NCBI GenBank assembly: GCA_028641055.1
Contig: CM054060.1
Coordinates: forward strand, 296,706,462 to 296,770,461
DNA length: 64,000 nucleotides
From: Alopecurus myosuroides
Taxonomy: Eukaryota > Streptophyta > Magnoliopsida > Poales > Poaceae
Direction of reading: 5' to 3'
Below are positions 29,901 to 42,115 of the stretch, piece after piece. Each line of letters opens with the position of its first letter. The first letter of the stretch is position 1. Under the pieces are notes generated by a model, which saw only the letters and a list, made by a program, of their open reading frames with translations, was not told the DNA's origin and ran no database searches. Made by a program: the position numbers and the translations under genes.

Positions 29901-31475
29901 GTCTTACTAGCATGCTTAGGGTTGTTTTGCTCGAGTCTGTTGTCCGTTACTTTCTGTTACTATATCTTTATGTTCTAGGGCTCGATGTTAAACAACAACC
30001 TGTTAATTTTGAGGTAATGCTAATTTGATGATAAGGCACCGGCAGGAGGCCCGGCATGGTTTTGAGGCCTGCTAGTGTCGACCCTAATTAGGAAAAGGGT
30101 ATTGTCTACTGATCCATGATGAGCGCACTATCCGCATGTGGGAAGCGTGTATGGGCGCCCCCCTCAATTTGATTCGATTCGCATCTCGTCCAAATCGCCA
30201 CACTTAGTTCGGGCTTTCCATTTGATGCATGCATATGCAGGTGCGAACCCTTGGCGCCAGGGTGGAACTTTTGTAGTCGGCATTTAGGGCGGCGTGGTCT
30301 TAGAGTGCTATGAGGGTCCCCCTTTTCTTCGTGGGGGCTCGATTAGCCGCGCACGCACAACATGTGGTTCTTTGGGCTTGATGCGAAGAAGAGTTGAGTT
30401 GTGTTGAGTGCCCCGCTTGGTGGAAAGGCCATTCCATCTGGCGGGTTATTCTTACGTGTACGGCCAAATTGGTGCACCCCTGCAGGGATAAATCTTCTCG
30501 AGAAGCCGTGTTTTCCGCGGTTATGGATGACTTGGTGAAAGTACTGGCTAACAAGTACTCAGAACAACTTACACCTAACTAATGATAACTTGACTAGTAA
30601 TAGTATTATTGACACAATAACTTGAACCATCATTAATCCAACTGTGTGAGTTATCCTCGGATTACTTCTTTGGATAAGGGGCGAGATCCAGGATGGGTTT
30701 GTTTGGAGTTAGTTATAGTTGGTTACGATACGCTATCTTATCTCCTTTCTGTTAGCCGGAAGCTGTAGCAATTCTGTAGTTGGTTAGAGCAGCCAGCTGC
30801 CGCATCTTTTGTATCACCCCCTTTCTTCCGTTGAACCCAAAGCATCTGTGCTTGATGTTGACGGGTACACTTTGGTGAATTGTGAGTCTTGCTTGGCAGT
30901 ACGTTTATGTACTGACCCCTTTGGGGCTGTGGTTTCCGCAGACTACGTTTCCGAGGATCCCCATGGTGGCTACTACGTGGAGTATGACGAGGCTGCTGAC
31001 GAGTAGATAGCGGACCCGAGCAGGATCCGAGACTACGTGGATGGGCTCCGTCTTTTTGTTTCCGGCCTCTTAGGCCTATTTGGATCTTGTCTGTACTCAG
31101 ACATTTTGGATGCTTCCGCTGTGATGTAATGATGAAGTGTTGGGACATGTGTCCTCTGGATGATTGTATTTGCTATCTCTGCTCTAGTGAGAGCTATTTG
31201 CAACTTATTTCAATCTTTTGTGTCTTAGAGATCTGTTGTGATATCCATTGTTCAAATGCCGTTGACGTACCATGTGTGTATGTTATGAAGTACGTCAATG
31301 GAAGTATCTGGATTTCTATGGGATGGTTTGCGCAGACGATGAATAGTAGAGAATGGTTGTCACACGTTTACGTGTTGGCCTACTCATATTGAGATGCGGG
31401 TGCCGGTATGCCCCGTAAGCCATTTATCTACTGTTTAACGGACTGTGAGTATCCCCTAGAAGTCCGGGTGCGACA
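26949..31475 (+). repeat. LTR2, central LTR (4527 bp)
   Basis: It has the same ends as LTR1. Private differences: it lacks a 10-bp block in the ttttcctctgttttcc stretch, lacks an 8-bp piece of the ggcgatcgccgg segment, and has only 7 C in the poly-C tract (28246-28252). It is flanked by a polypurine tract on the left and a PBS on the right, so it serves as 3' LTR of one unit and 5' LTR of the next. Confidence 0.92.
28288..28345 (+). other. tRNA-like arm, copy 2
   Basis: The T-arm GTGGG-TTCGAAT-CCCAC is preserved without change at 28322-28338. Confidence 0.55.
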
Positions 31476-31477
31476 AA

Positions 31478-31489
31478 TGGTATCAGAGC
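31478..31489 (+). other. Primer-binding site 2 (initiator-Met tRNA)
   Basis: TGGTATCAGAGC, two bases after the end of LTR2. Confidence 0.9.
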
Positions 31490-32288
31490 CTGTCTGCCTG
31501 TAGGACCCCTTTTACTGGTCGCAGTTGAGTCTAGAAACTATTTTGTAGCTATATAGGAAAAATGAAACGTGAGAGTAGGAATTCTTCCCTTTTATTTCTT
31601 TCCCCACCCACCCTCCCTTTTCTAGTAAGGAAGTGTAATGTTGTTTTCTATTCTCATCTAAACTTTCAAGTTAGGTTTTCACGAATCCTGGTTTCTCTAG
31701 GATGGTTATATCTACTAGACCATAGGAATGGAGGTGGTTGTGACATGATTTATCATGTTGCCTACTCACGATTGAGAACGGAGGCGTGTAAGCCCCGGAA
31801 GCAGATCCTCTATTCCTTAAGCAGTAGATATTGATCCTTTAGAAGCCTGGATGGGTTTTCCGTAGTACCTCAGGAGTGTATTGGTCTCGTGTTTCCCGTT
31901 GTTGCTTCGATATCCTGTTCTTCTCAACATCCTTTTCGTCCGTTGAAACCTTGTTGTTGCTTCCCACTTCAGTTCTTCTACCGGCGTCTAATCAATAACT
32001 CTGTTCCACCCTTCTGGCCACATAGTCTATTCTCCAAATGAATCAAGTTCTATTCAACTATACACCCTCGATACAAAACCTCTACCTTTACAAGAAAATG
32101 TTCCGGTGGTTTGCGAATTCCATGACGTCTTTCCAGAAGAGTTGCCAGGAATGCCTATCGTCTTGAACTTCCAGAAAAACTATCCAAGGTGCACGATGTG
32201 TTTCACGTGTCACAGCTCAAGAGGATCTTCGCAAGAAGTATCCGGACCTTTTCTCTTCTCAGTAGGAATCTCGGGGCGCGATTCCTTC

Positions 32289-32298
32289 AAGGGGGGGC
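32289..32298 (+). other. Polypurine tract 2
   Basis: AAGGGGGGGC directly upstream of the TG of LTR3, after a few pyrimidines. Confidence 0.7.
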
Positions 32299-32302
32299 GT
32301 TT

Positions 32303-35300
32303 TGTAACATCCCAAGTATGAAAAACACCCATTAGAATGTTTGCTCCCTGTTATTTTATGTTTTGCATCATGGCATCTTAAGTTTTGTATTTGTTTTCCA
32401 ATTGTTTTCCTCTGTTTTCCTTTGGTTTCCCTTGTTTTTCTATTTGAATTTCAAACCAAAAATTCAAACCTTTTGTTTCATACTTGTGATGTTACAATTT
32501 TCCAAAATAAATATTCAAATCAAAACAATTATTTGTTTCCATTAAAGTTGTAATTTCAAAACTATTGATTTGTTTCTAATCAATATTTCATTTAATACCA
32601 AAAACATTTTCAAATTCAATTATTTCTCCAAACAGCAACCCTTTAGAATTTTATGAAACTTACAAAACAAATCAATCACTTGTTTCAAATAAACTTGAAT
32701 TTAAAACTTCTAAGTTGCTTAATTCAAATTATTCAATTAACATTAATTTCACTCAAATTTCAAACAAATTTCAAACAGCAACATAATTTAAATATTTTGG
32801 AAAACTAAACTTTGCAAGTTGGTGCTGTTACAAATTTAATCAATAACAATTTTTTTCCTAAAAATTTCTAACCTCAAAACCTCATTCTTTTTCTTCCTTT
32901 CTCTTTTAAGCAAAAAAAAAATCAAACAGAACAAAAAAATAAAAGAAAAACAGAGAGGGGTGGGCAGACCAGCCCAGTTGGGCCAGCCCACCACATCCCC
33001 CTTGGCCCGGTACCCCCTCCTTCTTCCTCCCTCGTACGGCAGTGATCTGAAGGTGTCCACGTCGCATCAGAGGAGAAGCAGACGGCTGAGCAGCTCCACC
33101 TCCCCCTATAAACCCTAGCCCGAGCCCCCTCTGCCCTATTTCCCTTCTCCCTCCTCTCTCCCTCTCCCCCGCCTCCATTTTCTCTCCTCCCACCTCCATC
33201 TTCTTCTCTGCACCATCCCTCTCTCTGAACTGAACCCCACCGAAACCCCACCTCCTCCCTCCGGCGATCGCCGGCGATCCGGCCTCCCTCCGAGCAGGGT
33301 AGTCACGGGAATGGATTCCCCGCGACCCCCTCTTCCTCTCCGACCCCTCCTCGGTGGCTGGGAGCCACCGAGTCGCCGCCGCCGGCCACCTCTCCACCGA
33401 GCGCCACCGTCCCCTTCTCCTATTCCCCCTCGGTGAGCTCCCTCTCCTCCCTCGTTTCCCTCCTCCCTGTATCTCCACGCCCACGCACCACCCCTGGCCC
33501 ACGCAGCAGCAACCGCGCGGACCACGGCGAGCCGCAGCAGCCGCGAGCTGCCGCCGGCTGCTGCCTGCCTCCGTCGAGTTTCAGAAACGTACCTGCAAAA
33601 AATTCAGTTAACTCACCTAACTGAAGCATATCCCCCCCCCCCCCCGAGCCCTTACCTGATAAGCAACCGCAGTTCACCGCAGTGGCAACGCCCGCTGCGC
33701 GCACCCAGGGGGTCGTGGGTTCGAATCCCACCCCCGGGATTAAACCCCTTTTTGCTGTTTTATTTTTTCCAGGCCCAGAAACTTGACAGAATTGCACACA
33801 AGTCCCTGCCAGTCTCTTCTAGGTCCTTGTGAATAAATTCTAGGTCCCTGGATATTGTTTAAAATGGCAGCATAATACCAAATCTTGGAAATTGCATAAA
33901 TAATTCATCCCAACTCCAAATTCAACATTTTAAATATGTTTTCAATACCAAATTGAATTCTCTACCCAAATAAAAATTTTGTTCACTGTTTTGAATATTT
34001 TAAATTGGTGAAATATTTGAATCCTTGTTTAATTCATTTAATTTTGCAAAATTCATAACTTGGGCATAAAAATTCCAAATTCAACAAACTAAATATGTTT
34101 TCCATTCAATTTCTCATGTACTTTGCAAATATCAACTTTTTGTTCTGTTTTGAATAACTTAAATTGCTGAAAACAACTGTTTCTTGATTAATGCATTTAA
34201 AATTGCCAAATTAATAACTTGCTCATTTTAAATCCATTTTTCACAAATAAAATATGTTTTCCATGCTAAATTGAACCCTCTTTCCAAATATAAACTTTGT
34301 TTCATGTTTTGAATAATTAAAAATTGGTTAAATAATTTAAAACTTGTTTAAATCATTTAAAATTGCTAAATTTCATAACTTGGTCAAATTAAATTCTTTT
34401 TGAACATATAAAATATATTTTCAAACCATAAAAGTATAAACTTTTCAAATATGAATTTGGTTTAATGTTTTGAACAAATAAAATTTCAAATAATTTCACA
34501 CTTGAATTAAATTCATTTAAATCTTGTTTAAACTTGTTTAATTCATAAGTAATCTATTCTAAATCCTTTTTCAACAATTGAAACATGTATTCCACCTAAA
34601 ATTTTGTGTACTTTCCAAATATGAACTTTGTTATCTATTTTGGACAATTTAAATTGGTGAAAACAACAAATTCTTGTGTAACACCTTTAAGGAACCAAAA
34701 TTCCTTAACTTAATAACTAAAATCCTAAACTTGGTAAACCTTATTTCAAAATTGTTTCTAAGGTTGTTTTATTTCTGTTTTCCTCATCCATGCATCATAC
34801 TAATCCACTTTCACCTGTTGATTAGTTGTAAAATAATTATTCCAACCTTAATTCATGGGCTTTCCATATGCAATCCCAAATTGCATGTGGGTCCATTTAA
34901 TTATGTTATGTTACCATGTCAATTATCTTATCTTTGATGCATCCATTAAATTGACATGCATCATCCCATGATTGTGCATTATGCCATGTTATTGATTGTT
35001 TGTCTCTCTGCGTTGTTTGTTTGCTTCTTCTCGAATAGACGACGACGTTGAGACAGACGAGGTTTACGACACCCCTTCTGAGGAGTTAGCTCAGTACCAG
35101 GCTGCTGATTTTGCAGGCAAGTATTCACTCACATGAACCATTGTGTTCCTTTCAACATTGGATACCGATACTTTCCGTTGTCTATCCTGCTAGCCCTATG
35201 AATCGTTGCTTGTGTTCCGAACCTATCAAATGTTATCATGTAACCCTGATATAGCCTCACCTCCACTCCTATAACCCCATTGCTTGTTGCCCGTGTCTTA

Positions 35301-36870
35301 CTAGCATGCTTAGGGTTGTTTTGCTCGAGTCTGTTGTCCGTTACTTTCTGTTACTATATCTTTATGTTCTAGGGCTCGATGTTAAACAACAACCTGTTAA
35401 TTTTGAGGTAATGCTAATTTGATGATAAGGCACCGGCAGGAGGCCCGGCGTGGTTTTGAGGCCTGCTAGTGTCGACCCTAATTAGGAAAAGGGTATTGTC
35501 TACTGATCCATGATGAGCGCACTATCCGCATGTGGGAAGCGTGTATGGGCGCCCCCCCTCAATTTGATTCGATTCGCATCTCGTCCAAATCGCCACACTT
35601 AGTTCGGGCTTTCCATTTGATGCATGCATATGCAGGTGCGAACCCTTGGCGCCAGGGTGGAACTTTTGTAGTCGGCATTTAGGGCGGCGTGGTCTTAGAG
35701 TGCTATGAGGGTCCCCCTTTTCTTCGTGGGGGCTCGATTAGCCGCGCACGCACATCATGTGGTTCTTTGGGCTTGATGCGAAGAAGAGTTGAGTTGTGTT
35801 GAGTGCCCCGCTTGGTGGAAAGGCCATTCCATCTGGCGGGTTATTCTTACGTGTACGGCCAAATTGGTGCACCCCTGCAGGGATAAATCTTCTCGAGAAG
35901 CCGTGTTTTCCGCGGTTATGGATGACTTGGTGAAAGTACTTGCTAACAAGTACTCAGAACAACTTACACCTAACTAATGATAACTTGACTAGTAATAGTA
36001 TTATTGACACAATAACTTGAACCATCATTAATCCAACTGTGTGAGTTATCCTCGGATTGCTTCTTTGGATAAGGGGCGAGATCCAGGATGGATTTGTTTG
36101 GAGTTAGTTATAGTTGGTTACGATACGCTATCTTATCTCCTTTCTGTTAGCCGGAAGCTGTAGCAATTCTGTAGTTGGTTAGAGCAGCCAGCTGCCGCAT
36201 CTTTTGTATCACCCCCTTTCTTCCGTTGAACCCAAAGCATCTGTGCTTGATGTTGACGGGTACACTTTGGTGAATTGTGAGTCTTGCTTGGCAGTACGTT
36301 TATGTACTGACCCCTTTGGGGCTGTGGTTTCCGCAGACTACGTTTCCGAGGATCCCCATGGTGGCTACTACGTGGAGTATGACGAGGCTGCTGACGAGTA
36401 AATAGCGGACCCGAGCAGGATCCGAGACTTCGTGGATGGGCTCCGTCTTTTCGTTTCCGGCCTCTTAGGCTTATTTGGATCTTGTCTGTACTCAGACATT
36501 TTGGATGCTTCCGCTGTGATGTAATGATGAATTGTTGGGACATGTGTCCTCTGGATGATTGTATTTGCTATCTCTGCTCTAGTGAGAGCTATTTGCAACT
36601 TATTTCAATCTTTTGTGTCTTAGATATCTGTTGTGATATCCATTGTTCAAATGCCGTTGACGTACCATGTGTGTATGTTATGAAGTACGTCAATGGAAGT
36701 ATCTGGATTTCTATGGGATGGTTTGCGCAGACGATGAATAGTAGAGAATGGTTGTCACACGTTTACGTGTTGGCCTACTCATATTGAGATGCGGGTGCCG
36801 GTATGCCCCGTAAGCCATTTATCTACTGTTTAACAGACTGTGAGTATCCCCTAGAAGTCCGGGTGCGACA
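32303..36870 (+). repeat. LTR3 (4568 bp)
   Basis: Ends as in LTR1, followed by the target duplication. It shares the 10-bp and 8-bp blocks and the C14 tract with LTR1 but shares the 17-bp deletion and most substitutions with LTR2. It has a private duplication of aaatttcaaac near 32757-32775. Confidence 0.92.
33680..33738 (+). other. tRNA-like arm, copy 3
   Basis: The T-arm GTGGG-TTCGAAT-CCCAC is preserved at 33715-33731, identical to the other two copies. Confidence 0.55.
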
Positions 36871-37735
36871 TGATGGGAGAGCTTAAATTCTTCCTTGGCT
36901 TTGAGATCAAGCAATTGGCTCGTGGGACTTCCATTTCTTAAGCCAAGTATACCCAAGACATGCTCAAGAGGTTTAATTTCCAAGGTGCAAAAGAGAATCC
37001 ATCTCCTATGCAAGTCAAATGCCACCTCAAGCGCAATCCGGATGGTAAAGATGTGGACCAAAAGTTGTATCGTTCTATGATTGGTTCTTTGCTTTACCTG
37101 TGTGCATCTAGGCCCGATATTGTTTTGAGTGTAGGTGTGTGTGCAAGGTATCAAGCGGCTCCTAAGGAAAGCCACCTGGTGGCGGTCCATAGGATCTTTC
37201 GGTATTTGGTTCACACCACAAGGTTTGGTTTGTGGTACCCAAAGGGGGCACAATTTTCTCTCAAGGGCTACACGGACTCGGATTGGGCCGGTGATCAAGA
37301 TGATAGGAAGTCTACTTCTGGGGCTTGCCAATTTCTTGGTAGGTCCTTGGTGAGTTGGTCTTCCAAGAAGCAAAATTGTATATCTCTCTCCACCGCCGAA
37401 GCCGAGTATGTGGCAGCCGCTAGTGCTTGCACCCAATTGATATGGATGAGTCAAACCCTCAAAGAGTATGATGTTTACTTGGATAAGGTGCCTCTCATTT
37501 GTGACAATGAAAGTGCCATCAAGATCGCCTACAACCCCGTACAACACACAAGGACGAAGCATATTGAGATTCGTCATCATTTCATCCGGGATCATGTGAC
37601 AAGAGGTGATATTGAGCTAGCATATGTCCCCACCAAGGATAATCTTGCGGACATGTTCATGAAGCCACTTGATGATGCAAGATTCATGTTCTTGAGGAAT
37701 GAGCTAAATATCATCGATTCTAGGAGTTTGACTTG
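36871..37735 (+). pseudogene. copia RT C-terminus and RNase H
   Basis: The first residues (GELKFFLGFEIKQL) continue the RT split at 21546. A TAA near 36940 interrupts this frame. From about 36949 the frame is open to the natural stop at 37734-37736: KYTQDMLKRF, SLLYLCASRPDI, then RNase H with GYTDSDWAGD, LSTAEAEY, ICDNESAIK and the tail HTRTKHIEIRHHFIRD. The RNase H acidic residues (D, E, D) are visible. It would remove RNA from RNA-DNA hybrids. It is non-functional in this split copy. Confidence 0.9.
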
Positions 37736-37736
37736 A

Positions 37737-38507
37737 AGATCTTGCACACACCCCTATATTTGATACATGTTTGTGTTTAGGTGTAGGCATGGACATAGGG
37801 GGGGTGTTATCCTAACACATTGGGTTCTCTCTCCCCCCCATTATTCCCAAAGCAAAAATTCCTTGTTATCTTTTTTTTTTCTAATGTTGAATTGTGAGCT
37901 TCAATGTTGAGAATCGGCAATGCACCCAAGATATATCTTTGCGGTGGAATACCATGATCTCTTACATGGTGGCTTAGGCCACCAACCTCTTCTTTGTGAA
38001 GAGTTGGATCTTAGTTGTGGTTTATTTGATTTTCATTGCATTTCCCATGTTTTTCCCTTGCTAAGTGTTTTCGTAGGAAAATCTCACTCACTTGGTTTTT
38101 GTTGTTTTATTCTTGCAAATAAGTGGGATAAGTACTACTTTTAGTTTGGTGTTTCTATCCTAAGCCTTTCTACCTAAAAACCAAACTCTATCTAGCACTC
38201 ATGTCACTCCTTTGAAACTAGAAAGTTTTGGATCAGAAGGCAGCCGGAATTTCTGGTACAGTTTTGTACTGGAATATCCGGTTCAAACTTGAACTGGAAT
38301 ATCCGGTCCGGCAAATCTCCCTCAAATCCGAGGAGCACGGGATGGATGGGTAGTTCTTGCCATTCATCCCAACCTCCTCCTCCTCCAAAAATGACACCCC
38401 TCTGATTCTTGGCCTCCCAAGCCACTTCCTCCATGGGATTTGCAAGATTTTGGCTGGATCTCGTGCTCCTTCTCCTTGGGATCAATCCCATCCAAGCATT
38501 TTCATCC
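37737..38507 (+). other. Untranslated region between pol and env-like region
   Basis: No domain was seen. It contains several copies of the word gaatatccggtt (38269-38310) that also recurs in the env intron and, inverted, in the LTR. The stretch ggacataggggggg near 37790-37803 is G-rich. Confidence 0.5.
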
Positions 38508-39812
38508 ATGGACACGGGTAATCTTCAATTTCTTTGAAACTTGGTGCCCTAACCCTATCCCTCCTTGGATGCATGTTTTTATTCTCAATGCTTGGTAGTG
38601 GATGTTCCCTCGGCCATATAATGCATACTAGAGACAATAGGTTAGCACCCCGTATCACTAATCTAGTTTTGAACCTAGGTGAATATCAAATCAGTGCTGG
38701 ATTCGTGGAACCGGAATATCCGGTTTCAGAACTGAACTGGAATATCCGGTTGGGTTCTGTCCCAAAATTTTCAGTACTGTTTTGCTCTTTTCTAGGACTG
38801 TTACTTGATCATTCTGTGAATGCTCTCCTATATTTTTGACTGTATGATTCCACTTTGTTGACTTGTGTGCACTTACCCCCTTGCTTCCGTCTATGTGTTT
38901 CTTTCTCAGGTGGTTCTCAGGCTGACAAGTTAAGCACTCGCAAGCGTCCTTCCTACAAGGACACTAGTGATGAGAACCCAGTGACTCTCGGCCTCCTAGG
39001 AAAGCTGTTGCCAAGGGGAAAGCAAATTCTGTTGCCTTGAAGCCATCCTCAAGGAAGAAGAAAGGCAAGGAATCCAGAAAGAACTACAAGCATGATGTGA
39101 CCACTCAGGAATTTGCTCAGATTCTTCAGAAGGATTGGTACATCACTCCCAGGGATATGGAGATTGAGTATGCTCGGTTCCGGTGTATGGAGAAATCCTA
39201 TATCTTTGCTGACATCTATTCTGATTACAAGTTTCCAATCCGCCTGATGAATCCCACCAAGATCCAATTCATCAAGGACAAGGAGGTATTTGCTGATGCT
39301 ACTAGGATTATTGAGAGGTTTGGTCTTGTGAAGCTCATGGAGACTCGCTGCCCCTACAACATTGATCTTGTGGTCCAGTTCATGTCCACATTGGCTTTTG
39401 ACTCAAGTGATGTCTACATTTTGAAGTGGATGACCCATACCACTCTATGTGAGGTTCCATTTTTCAAGCTGGGTAATGCTCTTGGCTATAGGTACCGCTC
39501 TCATCCACCACTTGGTCACTGTATGCATGATGTGGACATACCTCAGCGTGAGAAGACCATGGCTGACATGATCAGCCGGTGCGCGTCTTTCGGTCTTTCT
39601 TGGTTCCTAGTGGTGGGAATAATGATGCTCTCATTAGTCCGCTTTGCAACCTTCTGATTCTGTCAAAGCAGTGTATGGAGGATGAGGACCCTACTACATC
39701 ATACACAGCGGATGTCATGGATATCATCTTCCACGAGCTTCGCAATGCCATGATTGGTGGGAACACCATCCCATATGGACCATACATTATGATGTTGATC
39801 AAGGAATCAAGA
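38508..39812 (+). pseudogene. Envelope-like gene of the SIRE-type element, 5' part
   Basis: A probable two-exon start: a ten-base first exon at 38508-38517 (ATG), a GT-AG intron at 38518-38909, and a second exon from 38910. The phases join into the frame that reads QADKLSTRKRPSYKD. One frameshift near 39020-39040 passes to the long frame 39037-39657, whose recognisable parts include TTQEFAQILQKDWYI and DSSDVYILKWMTHTTLCEVP. Another shift near 39580-39600 follows. This matches the conserved, functionally unproven env-like product of SIRE/Maximus copia elements. It is interrupted at 39813 by a TIR transposon and resumes at 41043. No clear signal peptide was identified in it. Confidence 0.7.
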
Positions 39813-41042
39813 GAGAATTCCTTATTTGACACTTCCTTAAAATCATGTTCCTTATTTGACACTGGAGAACATTTTCTTCCCTAATGACCTCTAGTCTTAA
39901 TTTCTTTCCCTATATAACACTCTAGTGTATTTTGTATATATGAAAAGACATTTTTACCCCTATATACATAATGTGACCACAAATATCTACATGATAATAT
40001 ATGTGGACCAAGAAATCTGTCATGTATCATCTAGCTACGTACGGTGCACCTATTGCTTTTTTTTTCTGGATCGATCCATCCATTAAAGTTAGCTAGCATC
40101 CATTCATTCATTCACAGTAATAAAAGCTTGTTGAATGTCCGGTTCCAGAAATTAAAGCTAGCTAGCATCCATTGAGGAATGATGTGGTGGCTGAACCTAG
40201 ATATGCTCACTTAGTATTAATCATCGTGACTAAACTAGTGTGCGTACCTAGCCAGGTTACGGCGCTACGCATGGAATCGAATCAAGCAGGCCTTGATTTG
40301 TACTACTCCGTAGTAGTAGTAGGATGCTGATCGCACAGACCATGCATGTGTGGACATGCCCATGAATCGTACGCAGCCTCCTCTGATAATCGCGCGTACT
40401 AGTAGGCGTGCACGTCAAACCAGATCGCGAACCTCTGTCACCGCTCGCTGCTGAAGGTGTAGGTAGGCTTCTGCACTGGAGAGTGATCTAGTCACCTCGA
40501 TCCCTAAGGGGCTGATTGGATTGTCCTATTAGAGGTCAAAACGGGGGTATTTTAGCCATCCAAGAAACTTTCCGGTGCGTCGCAGTAAACCTACTTGGTT
40601 TGTTGTTTAGTTTTCCAGCCCATGCCAGTTTTGGGCCGATTTCACGGGGAAATATCACGGACCGACGTAGGTCCGTTTTTATTACGGCCGGTTTCGCTGT
40701 GCACAACGAAACGACCTCGTTGATTGATACGGGTGCAAAAATCAACTCCGTTGCCAAGCGGGGCCTAAGCAGGAAAAAATTATCTTGGGATGGGGACGCA
40801 ATTAAACAAACTTCAAATACATAAATCTAGCGCAACATCTGACTCGGAGAACAGCGGAGAAGGCCAGATTTTGTAGGGGCCAGATTTTCCAGATGGGTAA
40901 AATGATCTTTTCACGGGTACAAAATGTACTAGAGTGTCATATAAGGGAAGAAATTAAGACCAGAGGTCATATAGGGAAGAATTTTTTTTCCGGTGTCAAA
41001 TAAGGAACATGATTTTAAGGGAGTGTCAAATAAGGAATTCTC
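39813..41042. mobile_element. Non-autonomous TIR DNA transposon (MULE-like), 1.23 kb
   Basis: Long terminal inverted repeats (about 140 bases each; 39813-39955 and about 40900-41042) begin GAGAATTCCTTATTTGACAC and contain a direct duplication of the word ccttatttgacac. Flanks repeat the target imperfectly (around aagagaattc). Long TIRs suggest a Mutator-type element, but the target duplication is too degraded to count. The interior (39960-40890) has no transposase frame. Confidence 0.75.
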
Positions 41043-41560
41043 CCAGGAAGAGAATTCCGTGAGCTGCCTTTGCAAGATCATGCCTTCAAGAAGATATATG
41101 TGAAGAGGAAGAAGGATGTTTCTGCTGCTCCTCCTCCTCCTCCTCCTGAGGGTGGTTCCTCTCTGGGAGGTGCCCCTTCTAGTGCTCGCATGGCTGACCC
41201 TCCACTACTATGCGCAATGTCAGGAAGCTTTCCTGGTTCTAGCGCAATGTGCTTTGCATGAAGGTGGATATCCACAAGGAGCAGTATCAGGCCTACTACA
41301 GGGACACTTCTATATCCAGCTCTCAGCGTCAGATACTTCACCATGTGAGTGGTGCTACAGGTGATATCCTTGCTGCCTTAGTTCCTGTTTCTTATTCAAA
41401 GTGGGCTTCGAGAGACTGTACCCCTTGGGAGCAGATTGAGGAGGCTCTTCGTGCCACTGCTTTCTCATCTAGTGCTCCCATTGGTGATGACTTTGATGAG
41501 GAAGATGAGGATGTGGATGAAGATCAGGAGAGAGACACCGAGGGTGCTTCCGAGACGTGA
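41043..41560 (+). pseudogene. Envelope-like gene of the SIRE-type element, 3' part
   Basis: The reading resumes at the insertion site (REFRELPLQDHAFKKIYVKRKKD). It then slips through frames and ends in an acidic tail (DFDEEDEDVDEDQE) at the TGA 41558-41560. A proline codon run (ctcctcctcctcct, 41130-41147) lies in between. The frames are broken by at least one shift near 41200-41260. Confidence 0.7.
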
Positions 41561-42115
41561 CCTGAAGAGTCTTCTGAGCACTCGGATGCTTAGTTTGTCT
41601 ATGGGACGCTAGCACCACTACCTATCTTCTTTTTGGTATCTCGATTCCAGAGGGGAAGAAGTAGTCTTAAGCCTACGGGATTTTCATGGGTTCGGGCACA
41701 AGCATATGCTTTTATCATTTATTGAGAGCTTGTGTCCATTTAGTTTGTTTCGTGAACTATTTGCTATTTGTCTTGTTTAAACTATGTGTTGTGAGATTAT
41801 GGTTATGTGGTTATCTATGATTATCTATGTTGAGGATATTATCTATTATTGTGCTTTGGTATAATTGCTATTATTTCTACGCACAAGGTATCTCAATCAA
41901 CTTCCTCAACATATTGGTTATGTTGTTTACTTTGGCATCTTTGTATTACTTGTTGGAAATTACTCTCCTCATGGATATTGCAATTTTGCATTTGAGGCAA
42001 ACAAAAGATATGCATATGTGTAGGGGGAGAAATTTCCATTTTATTACACACATGTACTTGTCAAGGTTTTATTGCAAACCTTTGTATTGTTATCTAACAC
42101 CAAAAAGGGGGGCAC
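41561..42115 (+). other. 3' untranslated region and polypurine tract of the copia element
   Basis: Non-coding and T-rich, with a purine run near 42018-42030 (gtagggggagaaat). A second purine run, caaaaaggggggcac (42101-42115), stands right before the LTR's TG and is the likely polypurine tract. Confidence 0.7.

Larger units (their letters stand above)
31476..32302 (+). other. Internal domain 2 with fused pol remnant
   Basis: It is nearly identical to internal domain 1, with the same deletion joint between the protease-RT linker motif and the integrase C-terminal motif (near 32145-32160). Visible differences are a few substitutions (for example at 31797 and 31880) and a shorter G-run. The identical joint shows that the deletion preceded duplication of the unit. 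Confidence 0.85.
21547..36870 (+). mobile_element. Three-LTR, two-internal-domain gypsy (Tekay-like) deletion derivative
   Basis: The structure is LTR1 (21547-26118), internal 1 (26119-26948), LTR2 (26949-31475), internal 2 (31476-32302), LTR3 (32303-36870). Each LTR runs TGTAACATCCC...GGGTGCGACA. The outermost ends are flanked by the same 5-base duplication TGATG (21542-21546, 36871-36875), cutting a copia RT codon. Each internal domain starts with an initiator-Met tRNA primer site and ends with a G-rich polypurine tract, so each LTR-internal-LTR unit is structurally complete, yet only about 830 bp of internal sequence remain. The pol remnant and PBS place it with chromovirus-type gypsy elements. 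It has no protein genes and must have moved using others' enzymes. Confidence 0.93.

Noticed and set aside
33420..33797. Minus-strand frame containing GVGFEPTTPW
   Set aside because: It is the reverse translation of the tRNA-like T-arm in the LTR, a well-known artefact, not a protein.
40505..40800. Second nested MITE within the 1.2 kb TIR element
   Set aside because: ggggctgattgg resembles some MITE starts, but no matching inverted end or target repeat was found.
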